64,000 nucleotides of DNA from Kitasatospora sp. MAP12-44 (GTDB lineage Bacteria > Actinomycetota > Actinomycetes > Streptomycetales > Streptomycetaceae): NCBI RefSeq assembly GCF_029892095.1, contig NZ_JARZAE010000004.1:2852001-2916000 (forward strand). The letters run 5' to 3'. The notes under the pieces were generated by a model. It was not told the origin of the DNA. It saw only the letters and a list, made by a program, of their open reading frames with translations, and made no database searches. Position 1 is the stretch's first letter, and each line of letters begins with the position of its first letter. Shown here in pieces: positions 37,990 through 47,409 of this stretch. Made by a program: the position numbers and the translations under genes.

Positions 37990-38120
37990 CGTCGGTGCGG
38001 GAGGCGGGCCGTCGGGCGTGCGGCGTGCCAGGGTCGCTCAGTCCTTCGTCAGTGGCCGCGCCCGGCCGGCGCGTACTGGCTCTGGCCGGACTCTGTCAGG
38101 ACAAGGGTACGCGCCCACCC

Positions 38121-38157
38121 GCACCACTCGCGCCGCCCCCGGCAGCGCGAGTGGTGC
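38121..38157 (-). terminator. Hairpin after the radical-SAM gene
   Basis: GCACCACTCGCGC (38121-38133) and GCGCGAGTGGTGC (38145-38157) form a perfect 13-bp stem with an 11-nt loop, 8 bp past the TIGR03960 stop and before the TIGR03936 gene, so it may uncouple the two. Confidence 0.75.
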
Positions 38158-38164
38158 GGAGGGA

Positions 38165-40090
38165 CTACTTGACGACCGTCAGCGGCAGCAGCTTCACGCC
38201 GGTCGGGCCGATCTGGATCTGGGTATCCATCTGCGGGCACACGCCGCAGTCGAAGCACGGCGTCCAGCGGCAGTCGTCGACCTCGACCTCCTCCAGGGCG
38301 TCCTGCCAGTCCTCCCAGAGCCAGTCCTTGTCGAGGCCGCTGTCCAGGTGGTCCCAGGGCAGCACCTCCTCGTAGGCGCGCTCGCGGGTGGTGTACCACT
38401 CGACGTCGATGCCGGTGCCGGCCAGGCCCTTCTCGGCGGCCTTCATCCAGCGGTCGTAGGAGAAGTGCTCGCGCCAGCCGTCGAAGCGGCCGCCGTCCTC
38501 GTAGACCGCGCGGATGATCTTGCCGGTCCGGCGGTCGCCGCGGGAGAGCAGGCCCTCGACGATGCCGGGCTTGCCGTCGTGGTAGCGGAAGCCGATGTTC
38601 TTGCCGTACTTGCGGTCGTTGCGGATCGCGTCGCGCAGCTTGCCGAGCCGGGCGTCGGTGGCTTCGGCGCTCAGCTGCGGGGACCACTGGAACGGCGTGT
38701 GCGGCTTGGGCACGAAGCCGCCGATCGACACCGTGCAGCGGATGTCGTTCTGGCCGGTGACCTCGCGGCCCTTCTGGATGACGTTCTTCGCCATCTCGGC
38801 GATCTGCAGCACGTCCTCGTCGGTCTCCGTCGGGAGGCCGACCATGAAGTACAGCTTCACCTGGCGCCAGCCGTTGCCATAGGCGGCGGCGACGGTGCGG
38901 ATCAGGTCCTCCTCCGACACCATCTTGTTGATCACCTTGCGGATCCGCTCACTGCCGCCCTCGGGGGCGAAGGTGAGGCCCGAGCGGCGGCCGTTGCGGG
39001 TCAGCTCGTTGGCGAGGTCGATGTTGAAGGCGTCGACCCGGGTGGAGGGCAGCGAGAGGCCGATCTTGTCCTCGGTGTAGCGGTCGGCCAGGCCCTTGGC
39101 GATGTCGGCGATCTCGGTGTGGTCGGCGCTGGACAGCGAGAGCAGGCCGACCTCCTCGAAGCCGGTCGCCTTCAGCCCGCGCTCCACCATCTCGCCGATA
39201 CCGGTGATGCTTCGCTCCCGCACGGGGCGCGTGATCATGCCGGCCTGGCAGAAACGGCAGCCGCGGGTGCAGCCGCGGAAGATCTCCACGGACATCCGCT
39301 CGTGCACGGTCTCGGCGAGCGGGACCAGCGGCTGCTTGGGGTAGGGCCACTCGTCCAGGTCCATCACGGTGTGCTTGGAGACCCGCCACGGCACGCCGGG
39401 CGCGTTCGGCACCACACGGCCGATCCGGCCGTCCGGCAGGTACTCGACGTCGTAGAACTTCGGGACGTACACCCCGCCGGTGCGCGCGAGGCGCAGCAGC
39501 AGCTCGTCGCGGCCGCCCGGGCGGCCCTCGGCCTTCCAGGCCCGGATGATCTCGGTGATGTCCAGCACGGCCTGTTCGCCGTCACCGACCACCGCGCAGT
39601 CGATGAAGTCCGCGATCGGCTCGGGGTTGAACGCGGCGTGGCCGCCGGCCAGCACGATCGGGTCGTCCAGGGTGCGGTCCGCGGCCTCCAGCGGGATGCC
39701 CGCCAGGTCGAGCGCGGTGAGCATGTTGGTGTAGCCGAGCTCGGTGGAGAAGGAGAGCCCGAACACGTCGAACGCCTTGACCGGGCGGTGCGCGTCCACC
39801 GTGAACTGCGGCACCTGGTGCTCGCGCATCAGCGCCTCCAGGTCCGGCCAGACGCTGTACGTGCGCTCGGCCAGCACGCCCTCACGCTCGTTGAGCACCT
39901 CGTAGAGGATCATGACGCCCTGGTTGGGCAGCCCGACCTCGTAGGCGTCGGGGTACATCAGCGCCCAGCGGACGTCGCAGGCGTCCCAGTCCTTGACGGT
40001 CGAGTTGAGCTCGCCACCGACGTACTGGATCGGCTTCTGGACGTGCGGGAGGAGGGCCTCCAGGCGTGGGAAGACCGATTCGACAGTCAT
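38165..40090 (-). CDS. TIGR03960 family B12-binding radical-SAM protein
   Basis: 641 residues from ATG 40088-40090 (MTVESVFPRLEALLPHVQKP). An N-terminal B12-binding-like region (DVRWALMYPDAYEVGLPNQG) precedes the radical-SAM domain with its cluster-binding CTRGCRFC near residue 274. Further typical segments are LTFAPEGGSERIRKVINK and VKLYFMVGLPTETDEDVLQI. A C-terminal Cys cluster (CFDCGVCPQ, near residue 611) may hold a second iron-sulfur centre. Substrate unknown. It works with the TIGR03936 protein encoded downstream. Confidence 0.93.
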   Translation of the reverse strand: MTVESVFPRLEALLPHVQKPIQYVGGELNSTVKDWDACDVRWALMYPDAYEVGLPNQGVMILYEVLNEREGVLAERTYSVWPDLEALMREHQVPQFTVDAHRPVKAFDVFGLSFSTELGYTNMLTALDLAGIPLEAADRTLDDPIVLAGGHAAFNPEPIADFIDCAVVGDGEQAVLDITEIIRAWKAEGRPGGRDELLLRLARTGGVYVPKFYDVEYLPDGRIGRVVPNAPGVPWRVSKHTVMDLDEWPYPKQPLVPLAETVHERMSVEIFRGCTRGCRFCQAGMITRPVRERSITGIGEMVERGLKATGFEEVGLLSLSSADHTEIADIAKGLADRYTEDKIGLSLPSTRVDAFNIDLANELTRNGRRSGLTFAPEGGSERIRKVINKMVSEEDLIRTVAAAYGNGWRQVKLYFMVGLPTETDEDVLQIAEMAKNVIQKGREVTGQNDIRCTVSIGGFVPKPHTPFQWSPQLSAEATDARLGKLRDAIRNDRKYGKNIGFRYHDGKPGIVEGLLSRGDRRTGKIIRAVYEDGGRFDGWREHFSYDRWMKAAEKGLAGTGIDVEWYTTRERAYEEVLPWDHLDSGLDKDWLWEDWQDALEEVEVDDCRWTPCFDCGVCPQMDTQIQIGPTGVKLLPLTVVK

Positions 40091-40165
40091 GCAAAAGGAC
40101 CTTTGCGGAGAGGGGATGCCGACGACAACGGCCGGGTGACCCTCAAGGATAACGCGGTGCACAGC

Positions 40166-40200
40166 ACGGCCCGGACGGTCGCGATGACCGCCCGGGCCGT
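40166..40200 (-). terminator. rodA terminator
   Basis: ACGGCCCGGACGGTC (40166-40180) and GACCGCCCGGGCCGT (40186-40200) pair with one mismatch around a 5-nt loop, 14 bp past the rodA stop. It ends the mre operon. Confidence 0.8.
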
Positions 40201-40214
40201 ATCGGCACCACCGC

Positions 40215-41417
40215 TCAGGCCTTGAGGTGGCGCTGGGTGCGCACCGACTGGAGCAGCCCGATGGCGATCCAGCCGGCGAACATCGACGAACCGCCGTAAC
40301 TGACGAACGGCAGCGGGATGCCCGCGACCGGCATGATGCCGAGCGTCATGCCGATGTTCTCGAAGGACTGGAAGGCGAACCAGGTGATCACCCCGGCCGC
40401 CACGATCGTGCCGTACAGGTCGGTGGCCTGCCGGGCGATCCGGCAGGCACGCCAGAGGATCACGCCGACCAGCAGGATGATCGCCAGCCCGCCGACGAAC
40501 CCCAGCTCCTCCCCCGCCACGCTGAAGACGAAGTCGGTCTGCTGCTCGGGGACGAACTGGCCCATGGTCTGGGTGCCGTGGAAGAGCCCCTTGCCGGTGA
40601 GCCCGCCCGAGCCGATCGCGATCCGGGCCTGCGCGGTGTTGTAGCCGACACCCGCCGGGTCCAGCGCCGGATCCGCGAACGCGGCGAAGCGGTCGATCTG
40701 GTACTTGCTCAGCACCCCGAGCTTCCAGATCGCCGCGGCTCCGGCGCCGCCGGCCACCATCAGGCCGATCACCCAGCGGTTGGGCGCACCCGAGGCCAGC
40801 AGGATGCCCAGGACCGTGACGGCCATCACCATGACCGAGCCGAGGTCGGGCATCAGCAGCACGATGCAGATCGGCAGCCCGGCCATCACCAGCCCGTGCA
40901 GCACACTGCGGTCGGTCGGTATGGCCCGCTCGCCGGAGTCCACCCGGGAGGAGAGCGCCATCGCCATGCTGAGCACGATCGCGAGCTTGGCGAACTCGGC
41001 CGGCTGCACCGAGAAGCCGCCGCCGAACTGGATCCAGGAGTGCGCGCCGTTGACGGTCGAGCCCAGCGGGCTGAGCACCGCGACCAGCATCAGCATCGCC
41101 AGCGCGTACAGCACCGGCACGGCGGCTCTTATCCGGTGATGCCCTATCGCGACGACCGCGCCGAACAGCGCAAGACCGATCACCAGGTTGGTGAGGTGGC
41201 GGTAGAGGAAGTACTGCGGGTCGCCGTGGGTCAGCGAGTCCCGCCCCCGGGTGGCCGACCAGACCAGCATTGAACTGCCCAGCGACAGGGCAAGCGCGGC
41301 CAGCACTATCACCCAGTCGAGCCGCCGCAGCGGAGCGTCGCGGGCCATCGCCCGGGCGATGGGACCGCGCTGCGGGGAGAACCGCAGCTGGCGGTACGAG
41401 CCGTAACCGGAGGTCAT
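40215..41417 (-). CDS. rodA: RodA/FtsW-type peptidoglycan polymerase (SEDS)
   Basis: 400 residues with about 10 membrane helices. SEDS signatures include NGAHSWIQFGGGFSVQPAEF and the periplasmic segment near GSGGLTGKGLFHGTQTMGQF, and the C-terminal NIGMTLGIMPVAGIPLPFVS. The family polymerises glycan strands from lipid II together with a class B transpeptidase. Its ATG overlaps the mrdA stop by 4 bp, so the pair is translationally coupled. In Streptomyces the mre cluster is used mainly for spore-wall synthesis. Confidence 0.94.
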   Translation of the reverse strand: MTSGYGSYRQLRFSPQRGPIARAMARDAPLRRLDWVIVLAALALSLGSSMLVWSATRGRDSLTHGDPQYFLYRHLTNLVIGLALFGAVVAIGHHRIRAAVPVLYALAMLMLVAVLSPLGSTVNGAHSWIQFGGGFSVQPAEFAKLAIVLSMAMALSSRVDSGERAIPTDRSVLHGLVMAGLPICIVLLMPDLGSVMVMAVTVLGILLASGAPNRWVIGLMVAGGAGAAAIWKLGVLSKYQIDRFAAFADPALDPAGVGYNTAQARIAIGSGGLTGKGLFHGTQTMGQFVPEQQTDFVFSVAGEELGFVGGLAIILLVGVILWRACRIARQATDLYGTIVAAGVITWFAFQSFENIGMTLGIMPVAGIPLPFVSYGGSSMFAGWIAIGLLQSVRTQRHLKA

Positions 41418-43630
41418 GCCCGGCTCCTTCCAGGACCGCGGGTCGGTTCGACGGCCACCAGGTCGGCGTAGATCGCCGCGGTGGCCGGCGCGGGGGCCGG
41501 CGCGGGGGCCGGCGCGGTGAGGGCCACCGGCTGGAGGACGGCGGTGCCGTCCGGGTTGAACTTCGGCAGCGCCGTCTGCGGGGTGGGCAGCAGGGCCTTG
41601 GTCGGGTCGATGTTGCCCTTGTCGTCCACGCCGTACAGCGCCTGGTAGATCCTGCGGACCGCGTCACCCGAGCCGCCGGAGCCGGTGCCGCCCTGGCTGA
41701 TCGTCATGATGACGGCGTAGTCCTTGCTGTACGTCGTCAGCCAGGAGGTGGTCTGCTTGCCGTAGACCTCGGCGGTGCCGGTCTTGGCGTGCAGCTGGAT
41801 CTTGTCCTGCGGCCAGCCGGCGCCGGCGAACTTCCACGCCGCGGTGCCGCTGGTGATGACGCCCGCGGTGGCCTGGTCGATGTACTGCAGGGTCTTCTGG
41901 TCGTCGGGCAGCTTGCCGTCCACATGCGGGGCGATGTTGCGCACCAGCTGGCCGCTGGGGGTGACGACGGCCTTGGCGACGGTCGGGGTGTAGAGCGTGC
42001 CGCCGTTGGCGAGCGCCGAGTAGATCCGCGCCATCTGGATCGGGGTGACCAGCGTGTCGCCCTGGCCGATGGCGTAGTTGACGGAGTCACCGGCGCGCAT
42101 CACGGCGCCGTCCACGCAGTTCTCGCGGGCGATCTCGGTGGCGTAGTCGGTGCCGCCGCCGGCCGCCTGCTTGCACCAGGCGGCCTGGTTGGCGTTGAAG
42201 AAGTCGGTCTTCCACTGCCGGTCGGGGACCCGGCCGGGCACCTCGCCGGGCAGGTCGACGCCGGTCTTGGCGCCGAGGCCGAACTGGTGGGCCGTCTTGT
42301 AGAACCAGTCGGCGGGGTTGGCCTTGGGCTTGATGCCGCCGTCCTTCTGCCACTGGTCGTAGGCCAGACCGTAGAAGACGGTGTCGCAGGAGATCTCCAG
42401 CGCCTGCTCCAGCGAGATGTCACCCGCCGACTCGCCCTCGAAGTTCTTGAACTCGCGCCCGCCGATGGTCAGGCTCGACGGGCAGGGGTAGTGCCCGTCC
42501 AGCGAGTAGCCGGCCTGCACGGCGGCGCTGGTGGAGACCACCTTGAAGGTAGAGCCGGGCGCGGACTGGCCCTGGATGGCCCGGTTGAGCAGCGGGTAGT
42601 TGGTGTCCTTGCTGGTCAGGTTCTGGTAGTCCTTGGCCGAGATGCCGCCGACCCAGAGGTTGGGGTCGTAGGTCGGCGCGCTGGCCATCGCGATGATCCG
42701 ACCGGTGTGCACGTCCATCACGACCGCCGCACCGGAGTCCGCCACGAAGTTCTGGTTGGTCACCGTGTCGAAGGTCTTGCGGGCGTCGGCCATCGCCTGC
42801 ACCAGGTTGTCCTCGACGTTCTTCTGCACCCGCGCGTCGATGCTGGTCACCACGTTGTTGCCGGGCTGAGCGGGGGTGCCCCCGGCGCTGCCGATCACCC
42901 GGCCGAGGTTGTCCACCTCCAGCTGGGTGACGCCGCTGGTGCCGCGCAGGTCGCTGTCGTAGACCGATTCGAGGCCGGCCCGGCCGATCTGGTCGGAGGC
43001 CAGGTACTTGGCCTTGCCGGTCTTGTCCTGGGACTTGGTGACCTCGTCGTCGGTCACCGGGGAGAGGTAGCCGACCAGCTGCGCGGCGTTGGCGCCGTCC
43101 GGGGCGGGGTACTGGCGCACCGCGGTGGGCTGGGCGGTGATGCCGGGGAAGTCCTCGCGGCGTTCCATTATCTGCATCGCCTGCTGGGTGGTGGCCTGGC
43201 TGGTCACCGGGATCGGCTGGTAGGGAGAGCCGTTCCAGCAGGGCTGCGGGGTCTTGGCGTCGCAGAGCCGGACCTTGTTCTCCACGTCGGTGGGGCTCAG
43301 CCCGAGCACCTGGGCCAGCCGGGTCAGCGCCGCCTTGCCGTGGTCCTTCTGCTCCAGCAGCGAGGTACGGCTGACCGAGACCACCAGCTGGGTCTGGTTG
43401 CCGGCCAGCACCCGGCCGTCGGCGTCCAGGATCTCGCCGCGCACAGCCGGGTCGATCACGTCGCGGATGTGGTTGCTGGACGCCTGGGCGGTGTACTCGC
43501 TGCCGTTGCGGATCTGCAGGAACCAGAGCCGGCCGCCGAGGGTGGCGAGCAGCGAGAGCACCAGGATCTGCAGCACCACCAGACGGATCGTCACCCGGCG
43601 GGTCCGGCCGGTCTCCGGGATGTTGCTCAC
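41414..43630 (-). CDS. mrdA: Penicillin-binding protein 2 (class B transpeptidase)
   Basis: 738 residues from GTG 43628-43630, preceded by GGGGAG. A membrane helix near residues 17-37 (LVVLQILVLSLLATLGGRLW) is followed by the dimerisation domain and the transpeptidase domain: SxxK as APGSTFKVVS near residue 357, SxN as DSVNYAIGQGD near residue 518, KTG as AKTGTAEVYG near residue 615. It cross-links peptidoglycan made by RodA. The C-terminal ~30 residues (PAPAPAPAPATAA) are a Pro/Ala tail. It is 40 bp after mreD. Confidence 0.95.
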   Translation of the reverse strand: MSNIPETGRTRRVTIRLVVLQILVLSLLATLGGRLWFLQIRNGSEYTAQASSNHIRDVIDPAVRGEILDADGRVLAGNQTQLVVSVSRTSLLEQKDHGKAALTRLAQVLGLSPTDVENKVRLCDAKTPQPCWNGSPYQPIPVTSQATTQQAMQIMERREDFPGITAQPTAVRQYPAPDGANAAQLVGYLSPVTDDEVTKSQDKTGKAKYLASDQIGRAGLESVYDSDLRGTSGVTQLEVDNLGRVIGSAGGTPAQPGNNVVTSIDARVQKNVEDNLVQAMADARKTFDTVTNQNFVADSGAAVVMDVHTGRIIAMASAPTYDPNLWVGGISAKDYQNLTSKDTNYPLLNRAIQGQSAPGSTFKVVSTSAAVQAGYSLDGHYPCPSSLTIGGREFKNFEGESAGDISLEQALEISCDTVFYGLAYDQWQKDGGIKPKANPADWFYKTAHQFGLGAKTGVDLPGEVPGRVPDRQWKTDFFNANQAAWCKQAAGGGTDYATEIARENCVDGAVMRAGDSVNYAIGQGDTLVTPIQMARIYSALANGGTLYTPTVAKAVVTPSGQLVRNIAPHVDGKLPDDQKTLQYIDQATAGVITSGTAAWKFAGAGWPQDKIQLHAKTGTAEVYGKQTTSWLTTYSKDYAVIMTISQGGTGSGGSGDAVRRIYQALYGVDDKGNIDPTKALLPTPQTALPKFNPDGTAVLQPVALTAPAPAPAPAPATAAIYADLVAVEPTRGPGRSRA

Positions 43631-43670
43631 GTCTGGGGCTCCCCGATGCAGAAGGTGATGCCGAAGGTGG

Positions 43671-44291
43671 TCAGAACTTGAGGCCGCGGGCCTTGCGAGC
43701 GCTGCTCGGACCGGCCGAGACCTCACGGGTGGTGCGGTAGCGGGCCAGCGTGCCCAGACCCGAGCCGGTGACCTCGCCGCCCGCCGCCCCCGGGTCGGCC
43801 CAGCGGGCCAGCAGCATCACCGCGGGCACCACGAAGGGCGCCAGCAGCAGGTCGTACAGCAGCGCGCTGGCGGCCAGGCCCGGCAGGCCGACGTGCCGGG
43901 CGGCGGTGTCGCCGACCAGCGCGCCCACCGCCGCGTACAGCACGGTGGAGACGACGGCCGCGCCGGCCACCACCAGCAGCGGGCCCATGACGGTGCGTCG
44001 GCGCCCCGAGTCGGCGCGGAACATCCCGGCCGCGTAGCCCATCACGCAGAGCACCAGCGCGTAGCGGCCGATCGCGTGGTCCGAGGGCGGGGCCAGGTCG
44101 GCCAGCAGGCCAGCGCCGAACCCGGTCAGGCAGCCGCCGCTCGGCCCGAAGACCAGGCCCAGGCCGACGACCACGAGCAGCAGCAGGTCCGGGGTGGCCC
44201 CCGGCAGCTGCAGCCGGCCGAGCACGCTCACCTGGATCACCAGGGCGAGCAGGACCAGGACGGCGGAGAGCAGGATGCGCTTGACGGCCAT
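43671..44291 (-). CDS. mreD: Rod-shape protein MreD
   Basis: 206 residues, five or six membrane helices, starting MAVKRILLSAVLVLLALVIQ, typical for MreD (LLLVVVGLGLVFGPSGGCLT). It bridges MreC and MreB to the wall-synthesis machinery. The start is 3 bp after the mreC stop. A soluble Ser/Arg-rich C-terminal tail is longer than in E. coli MreD. Confidence 0.93.
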   Translation of the reverse strand: MAVKRILLSAVLVLLALVIQVSVLGRLQLPGATPDLLLLVVVGLGLVFGPSGGCLTGFGAGLLADLAPPSDHAIGRYALVLCVMGYAAGMFRADSGRRRTVMGPLLVVAGAAVVSTVLYAAVGALVGDTAARHVGLPGLAASALLYDLLLAPFVVPAVMLLARWADPGAAGGEVTGSGLGTLARYRTTREVSAGPSSARKARGLKF

Positions 44292-44294
44292 CGG

Positions 44295-45263
44295 TCAGTT
44301 CCCCCCTTGCGGGCTGGCGGACGCGGATGCGGATCCGGATGCGGCTGGTGCGACGGAGGCCGGCGCCGCGGGGGCGGCCGCGACCGGCGGGGCGGGCGGG
44401 CTCGGCACGGGCGGCAGCACGGCGTCGCGCGGATCGGTCCGCGGCGGCACCACGACCACGCCCACCAGGTCGAGCCGGGTGAACGAGACGAACGGCTGCA
44501 CCAGCACGGTCTTGGTCAACTCGCCCGGCGTGGCCTGCACTTGAAGCACCTTGCCGACCGGCACCCCGGGCACGAACGGGCGCCCGTTCTGCGAGCCGAA
44601 GGTGACCAGCCGGTCCCCCGGCTTGACCTGGGCCTTGCCGTTGAGCAGCTGCACCTTCATCGGCCCGGCGCCCTGGCCGGAGGCGAAGCCGATCTCGCCG
44701 CTGCCCTCCATCCGGGTCCCGGCGGTGAAGCCCGGGTCGGTGGCGAGCAGCACGGTGGAGGTGGTCGGGGCGACCATGGTGATCCGGCCGACCAGGCCCT
44801 CGCCGTCGATCACCGTCATGTCCCGGGTCAGCCCGTCGTCGCTGCCGGCGTCGATGGTGATGGTCCAGGAGAAGGCCTGGGCGGCGCCGATCGCGATCAC
44901 CTGGGCGGCCTTGATGGTGTAGCCGCCGGTGCCGGCCGTGCGCAGCATGTCGTCCAGCTGCTTGGTGCGGCCGGTGGCGGTGTCGGAGGAGGCCAGCTTC
45001 TGGCGCAGTTCGGTGTTCTCCGCACCGATCTGGTCCAGCCGCTGCTGCTCGGTGCCGGAGTCACGGATCGCCCGGATCGTCCGGGCCATCGGATCGACGG
45101 CCCCCGCGGCGGCGCGCTCGACCGGGCCGAACAGCCCGGCCGCGGTCCTGCGGGCACCATTGAGCGGGGAGCTCTCGCCGCCCTTGATATCCACGGTGAT
45201 CAGCGCGAAGGCCACGGCCACCAGCAGGATGAGAAGCAGTCGGCTCTCTCGGGTGTCCCTCAC
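44295..45263 (-). CDS. mreC: Rod-shape protein MreC
   Basis: 322 residues. An N-terminal basic segment and one membrane helix (LLLILLVAVAFALITVDI), a coiled coil (QQRLDQIGAENTELRQKLAS), then the beta-sandwich domain (GLVGRITMVAPTTSTVLLAT; GQGAGPMKVQLLNGKAQVKP). The C-terminal Pro/Ala/Ser tail is low complexity. MreC scaffolds RodA and PBP2 outside the membrane. It starts 51 bp after mreB. Confidence 0.94.
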   Translation of the reverse strand: MRDTRESRLLLILLVAVAFALITVDIKGGESSPLNGARRTAAGLFGPVERAAAGAVDPMARTIRAIRDSGTEQQRLDQIGAENTELRQKLASSDTATGRTKQLDDMLRTAGTGGYTIKAAQVIAIGAAQAFSWTITIDAGSDDGLTRDMTVIDGEGLVGRITMVAPTTSTVLLATDPGFTAGTRMEGSGEIGFASGQGAGPMKVQLLNGKAQVKPGDRLVTFGSQNGRPFVPGVPVGKVLQVQATPGELTKTVLVQPFVSFTRLDLVGVVVVPPRTDPRDAVLPPVPSPPAPPVAAAPAAPASVAPAASGSASASASPQGGN

Positions 45264-45314
45264 GACGCTGGAGCTGCCCCTTCTGGGATTGTGCTGACGG
45301 GTGCGGACGTGCTG

Positions 45315-46352
45315 CTAGCGGCGCGGCTGCGCGTCCAGGACCTGCTGCAGGGCCTCGAACTCCTCGACGCAGCGGCCCGCGCCGAGCGCCACCGAGTCCA
45401 GCGGGTTCTCCGCGATGTGGATCGGCATGCCGGTCTCGCGGCGCAGCCGCTCGTCCAGGCCGCGCAGCAGCGCGCCACCGCCGGTGAGCACCACCCCACG
45501 GTCCATCACATCGCCCGCCAGCTCCGGCGGGCACTGGTCCAGCGTGGTCTTGACGGCGTCGATGATGGAGTTGACCGGCTCGTCGATGGCCTCGCGGACC
45601 TCGGCGGCGGAGATCACCACGGTCTTGGGCAGACCGCTGACCAGGTCGCGGCCGCGGATCTCGGCGTGCTCGTCCTTCTCGTTCTCCGACCCGTAGGCGG
45701 AGCCGATGCTCATCTTGATCTGCTCGGCACTGCGCTCGCCGAGCAGCAGCGAGTACTCCTTCTTGATGTGCTGGACGATCGCGTTGTCGAGCTCGTCGCC
45801 GGCCACTCGGATGGACTGCGCGGTGACGATGCCGCCGAGCGAGATGACCGCGACCTCGGTGGTGCCGCCGCCGATGTCCACCACCATGTTGCCGGTGGGC
45901 TCGTGGACCGGCAGGCCGGCGCCGATCGCGGCGGCCATCGGCTCCTCGATGATGTGCACCTGGCGGGCGCCGGCCAGGTGGCTGGCCTCGACCACGGCCC
46001 GGCGCTCGACCCCGGTGATGCCGCTGGGCACACAGACCACGACCCGCGGACGCGCGAGGTAGCGGCGGCGGTGGATCTTCTGGATGAAGTAGCGCAGCAT
46101 CCGCTGGGTGATCTCGAAGTCGGCGATCACGCCGTCCTTGAGGGGCCGGATCGCGATGATGTTGCCGGGCGTGCGCCCGATCATCTTCTTCGCCTCGGAG
46201 CCGACCGCGAGGATCCCGCCGGTGTTGGTGTTGACCGCGACGACCGACGGTTCGTTCAGGACGATCCCCTTGCCCCTGACGTACACCAGCGTGTTGGCAG
46301 TGCCCAGGTCGATCGCCAGGTCACGGCCCATGAACGACAGATTGTTGGCCAT
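45315..46352 (-). CDS. mreB: Actin-like protein MreB
   Basis: 345 residues. ATP-binding motifs of the actin fold are seen: [38 protein letters not shown], and [17 protein letters not shown]. It forms membrane filaments that organise wall synthesis; in Streptomyces its main reported role is the spore wall. First gene of the mreBCD-mrdA-rodA operon. GGAAGG precedes the ATG by 13 nt, and about 200 bp of free DNA before it is available for promoters. Confidence 0.97.
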   Translation of the reverse strand: MANNLSFMGRDLAIDLGTANTLVYVRGKGIVLNEPSVVAVNTNTGGILAVGSEAKKMIGRTPGNIIAIRPLKDGVIADFEITQRMLRYFIQKIHRRRYLARPRVVVCVPSGITGVERRAVVEASHLAGARQVHIIEEPMAAAIGAGLPVHEPTGNMVVDIGGGTTEVAVISLGGIVTAQSIRVAGDELDNAIVQHIKKEYSLLLGERSAEQIKMSIGSAYGSENEKDEHAEIRGRDLVSGLPKTVVISAAEVREAIDEPVNSIIDAVKTTLDQCPPELAGDVMDRGVVLTGGGALLRGLDERLRRETGMPIHIAENPLDSVALGAGRCVEEFEALQQVLDAQPRR

Positions 46353-46554
46353 GGAGTGTGGAATGCCTTCCCGAACTGGATGTCATGGGCGGGGAGTGCG
46401 CCTCGCGGGCTGGGCTCGCGGTGGTGGGGTCCGGCATGCCGACCCGCGCAAGGACTGCGGTCCATTCTGCGCGGCGGCCAGGGTTCTTCCGGGATTGGGA
46501 CGCCGTGTCGGCGCACCGAGTTCCATATTTGAGGATCAAATTCCCACGGTTGGC

Positions 46555-46585
46555 TGAGCCGAGGCGCGCTCGGCGCCCCGGCTCA
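46555..46585 (-). terminator. ndk terminator
   Basis: TGAGCCGAGGCGC (46555-46567) and GCGCCCCGGCTCA (46573-46585) pair with one mismatch around a 5-nt loop, 18 bp past the ndk stop and upstream of the mreB promoter region. Confidence 0.7.
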
Positions 46586-46603
46586 CCCTCCGTCAGGCGG
46601 TGA

Positions 46604-47017
46604 TCAGGCGTGCGAGGGGAAGAAGATCTTGATCTCGCGCTCGGCGGACGCCTCGGAGTCGGAGGCGTGGATCAGGTTCTCGCGGGTGATCGTCGCGTAG
46701 TCGCCGCGGATCGTGCCGGCGCCGGCGACCAGCGGGTCGGTGGCTCCGGCCAGCGCGCGGATGCCCGGGATCACGTTCTCGCCCTCGACGATCAGCGCGA
46801 TCGACGGGCCGGAGGTCATGAACTCGAGCAGCGGCTCGTAGAACGGCCGGCCCAGGTGCTCGGCGTAGTGGGTCTCCAGCGTCGCGCGGTCGAAGGTGCG
46901 CAGCTCGACGGCGGTCAGCCGCCAGCCGGCCTTGCGCTCGATCCGGCTGATGATCTCGCCGGCCAGGCCGCGCTGGACGGCGTCGGGCTTGAGCAGGACG
47001 AGAGTGCGCTGGGACAC
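46604..47017 (-). CDS. ndk: Nucleoside diphosphate kinase
   Basis: 137 residues from GTG 47015-47017 (MSQRTLVLLKPDAVQRGLAG), the standard length. The phosphohistidine is the His of ENLIHASDSEASAEREI, near residue 116. It balances nucleoside triphosphates by phosphate transfer. Third gene of folC-DUF4233-ndk, 53 bp after the DUF4233 gene. The frame is open further upstream but overlaps that gene. Confidence 0.97.
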   Translation of the reverse strand: MSQRTLVLLKPDAVQRGLAGEIISRIERKAGWRLTAVELRTFDRATLETHYAEHLGRPFYEPLLEFMTSGPSIALIVEGENVIPGIRALAGATDPLVAGAGTIRGDYATITRENLIHASDSEASAEREIKIFFPSHA

Positions 47018-47070
47018 GGTACGGCTCCAGTGGTTTCGGGTCGGCATGGTGTATGCCACTTGCGCGAAGG

Positions 47071-47406
47071 CTACCTTGCGTGAGCGGCGCGCTCGGCCTT
47101 GAGGACGTCGATCCGGCGGCCGTAGTGCACCGAGCACCACCACAGGCCCGCGAAGACCAGGCCGAGGCCGTACATGGTCGGCAGCACGATGCCGCTGGCG
47201 ATCAGGCCGAGCTGCAGCGCCCAGCCCACCGCGACCGCACCCGGGCGGGTGATCATGCCGCAGAGCAGGACGCAGAGCAGCATCGCGATGCCGCTGACCG
47301 TCCAGATGGTGGCGGCGGGGACGCTGGAGAGCTGCATCGCGACCAGGGCCGCGAACATGATCAGCAGGACCTCGCCGATCAGGGTGGAGGAGCAGAGGAT
47401 ACGCAT
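47071..47406 (-). CDS. DUF4233 membrane protein
   Basis: 111 residues, four membrane helices (VLLIMFAALVAMQLSS, IWTVSGIAMLLCVLLCGM, VGWALQLGLIASGIVLPTMY, LGLVFAGLWWCSVHYGRR), matching DUF4233, which in actinobacteria follows folC. It begins 3 bp after the folC stop, so translation is probably coupled. Function unknown. Confidence 0.92.
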   Translation of the reverse strand: MRILCSSTLIGEVLLIMFAALVAMQLSSVPAATIWTVSGIAMLLCVLLCGMITRPGAVAVGWALQLGLIASGIVLPTMYGLGLVFAGLWWCSVHYGRRIDVLKAERAAHAR

Positions 47407-47409
47407 CGG

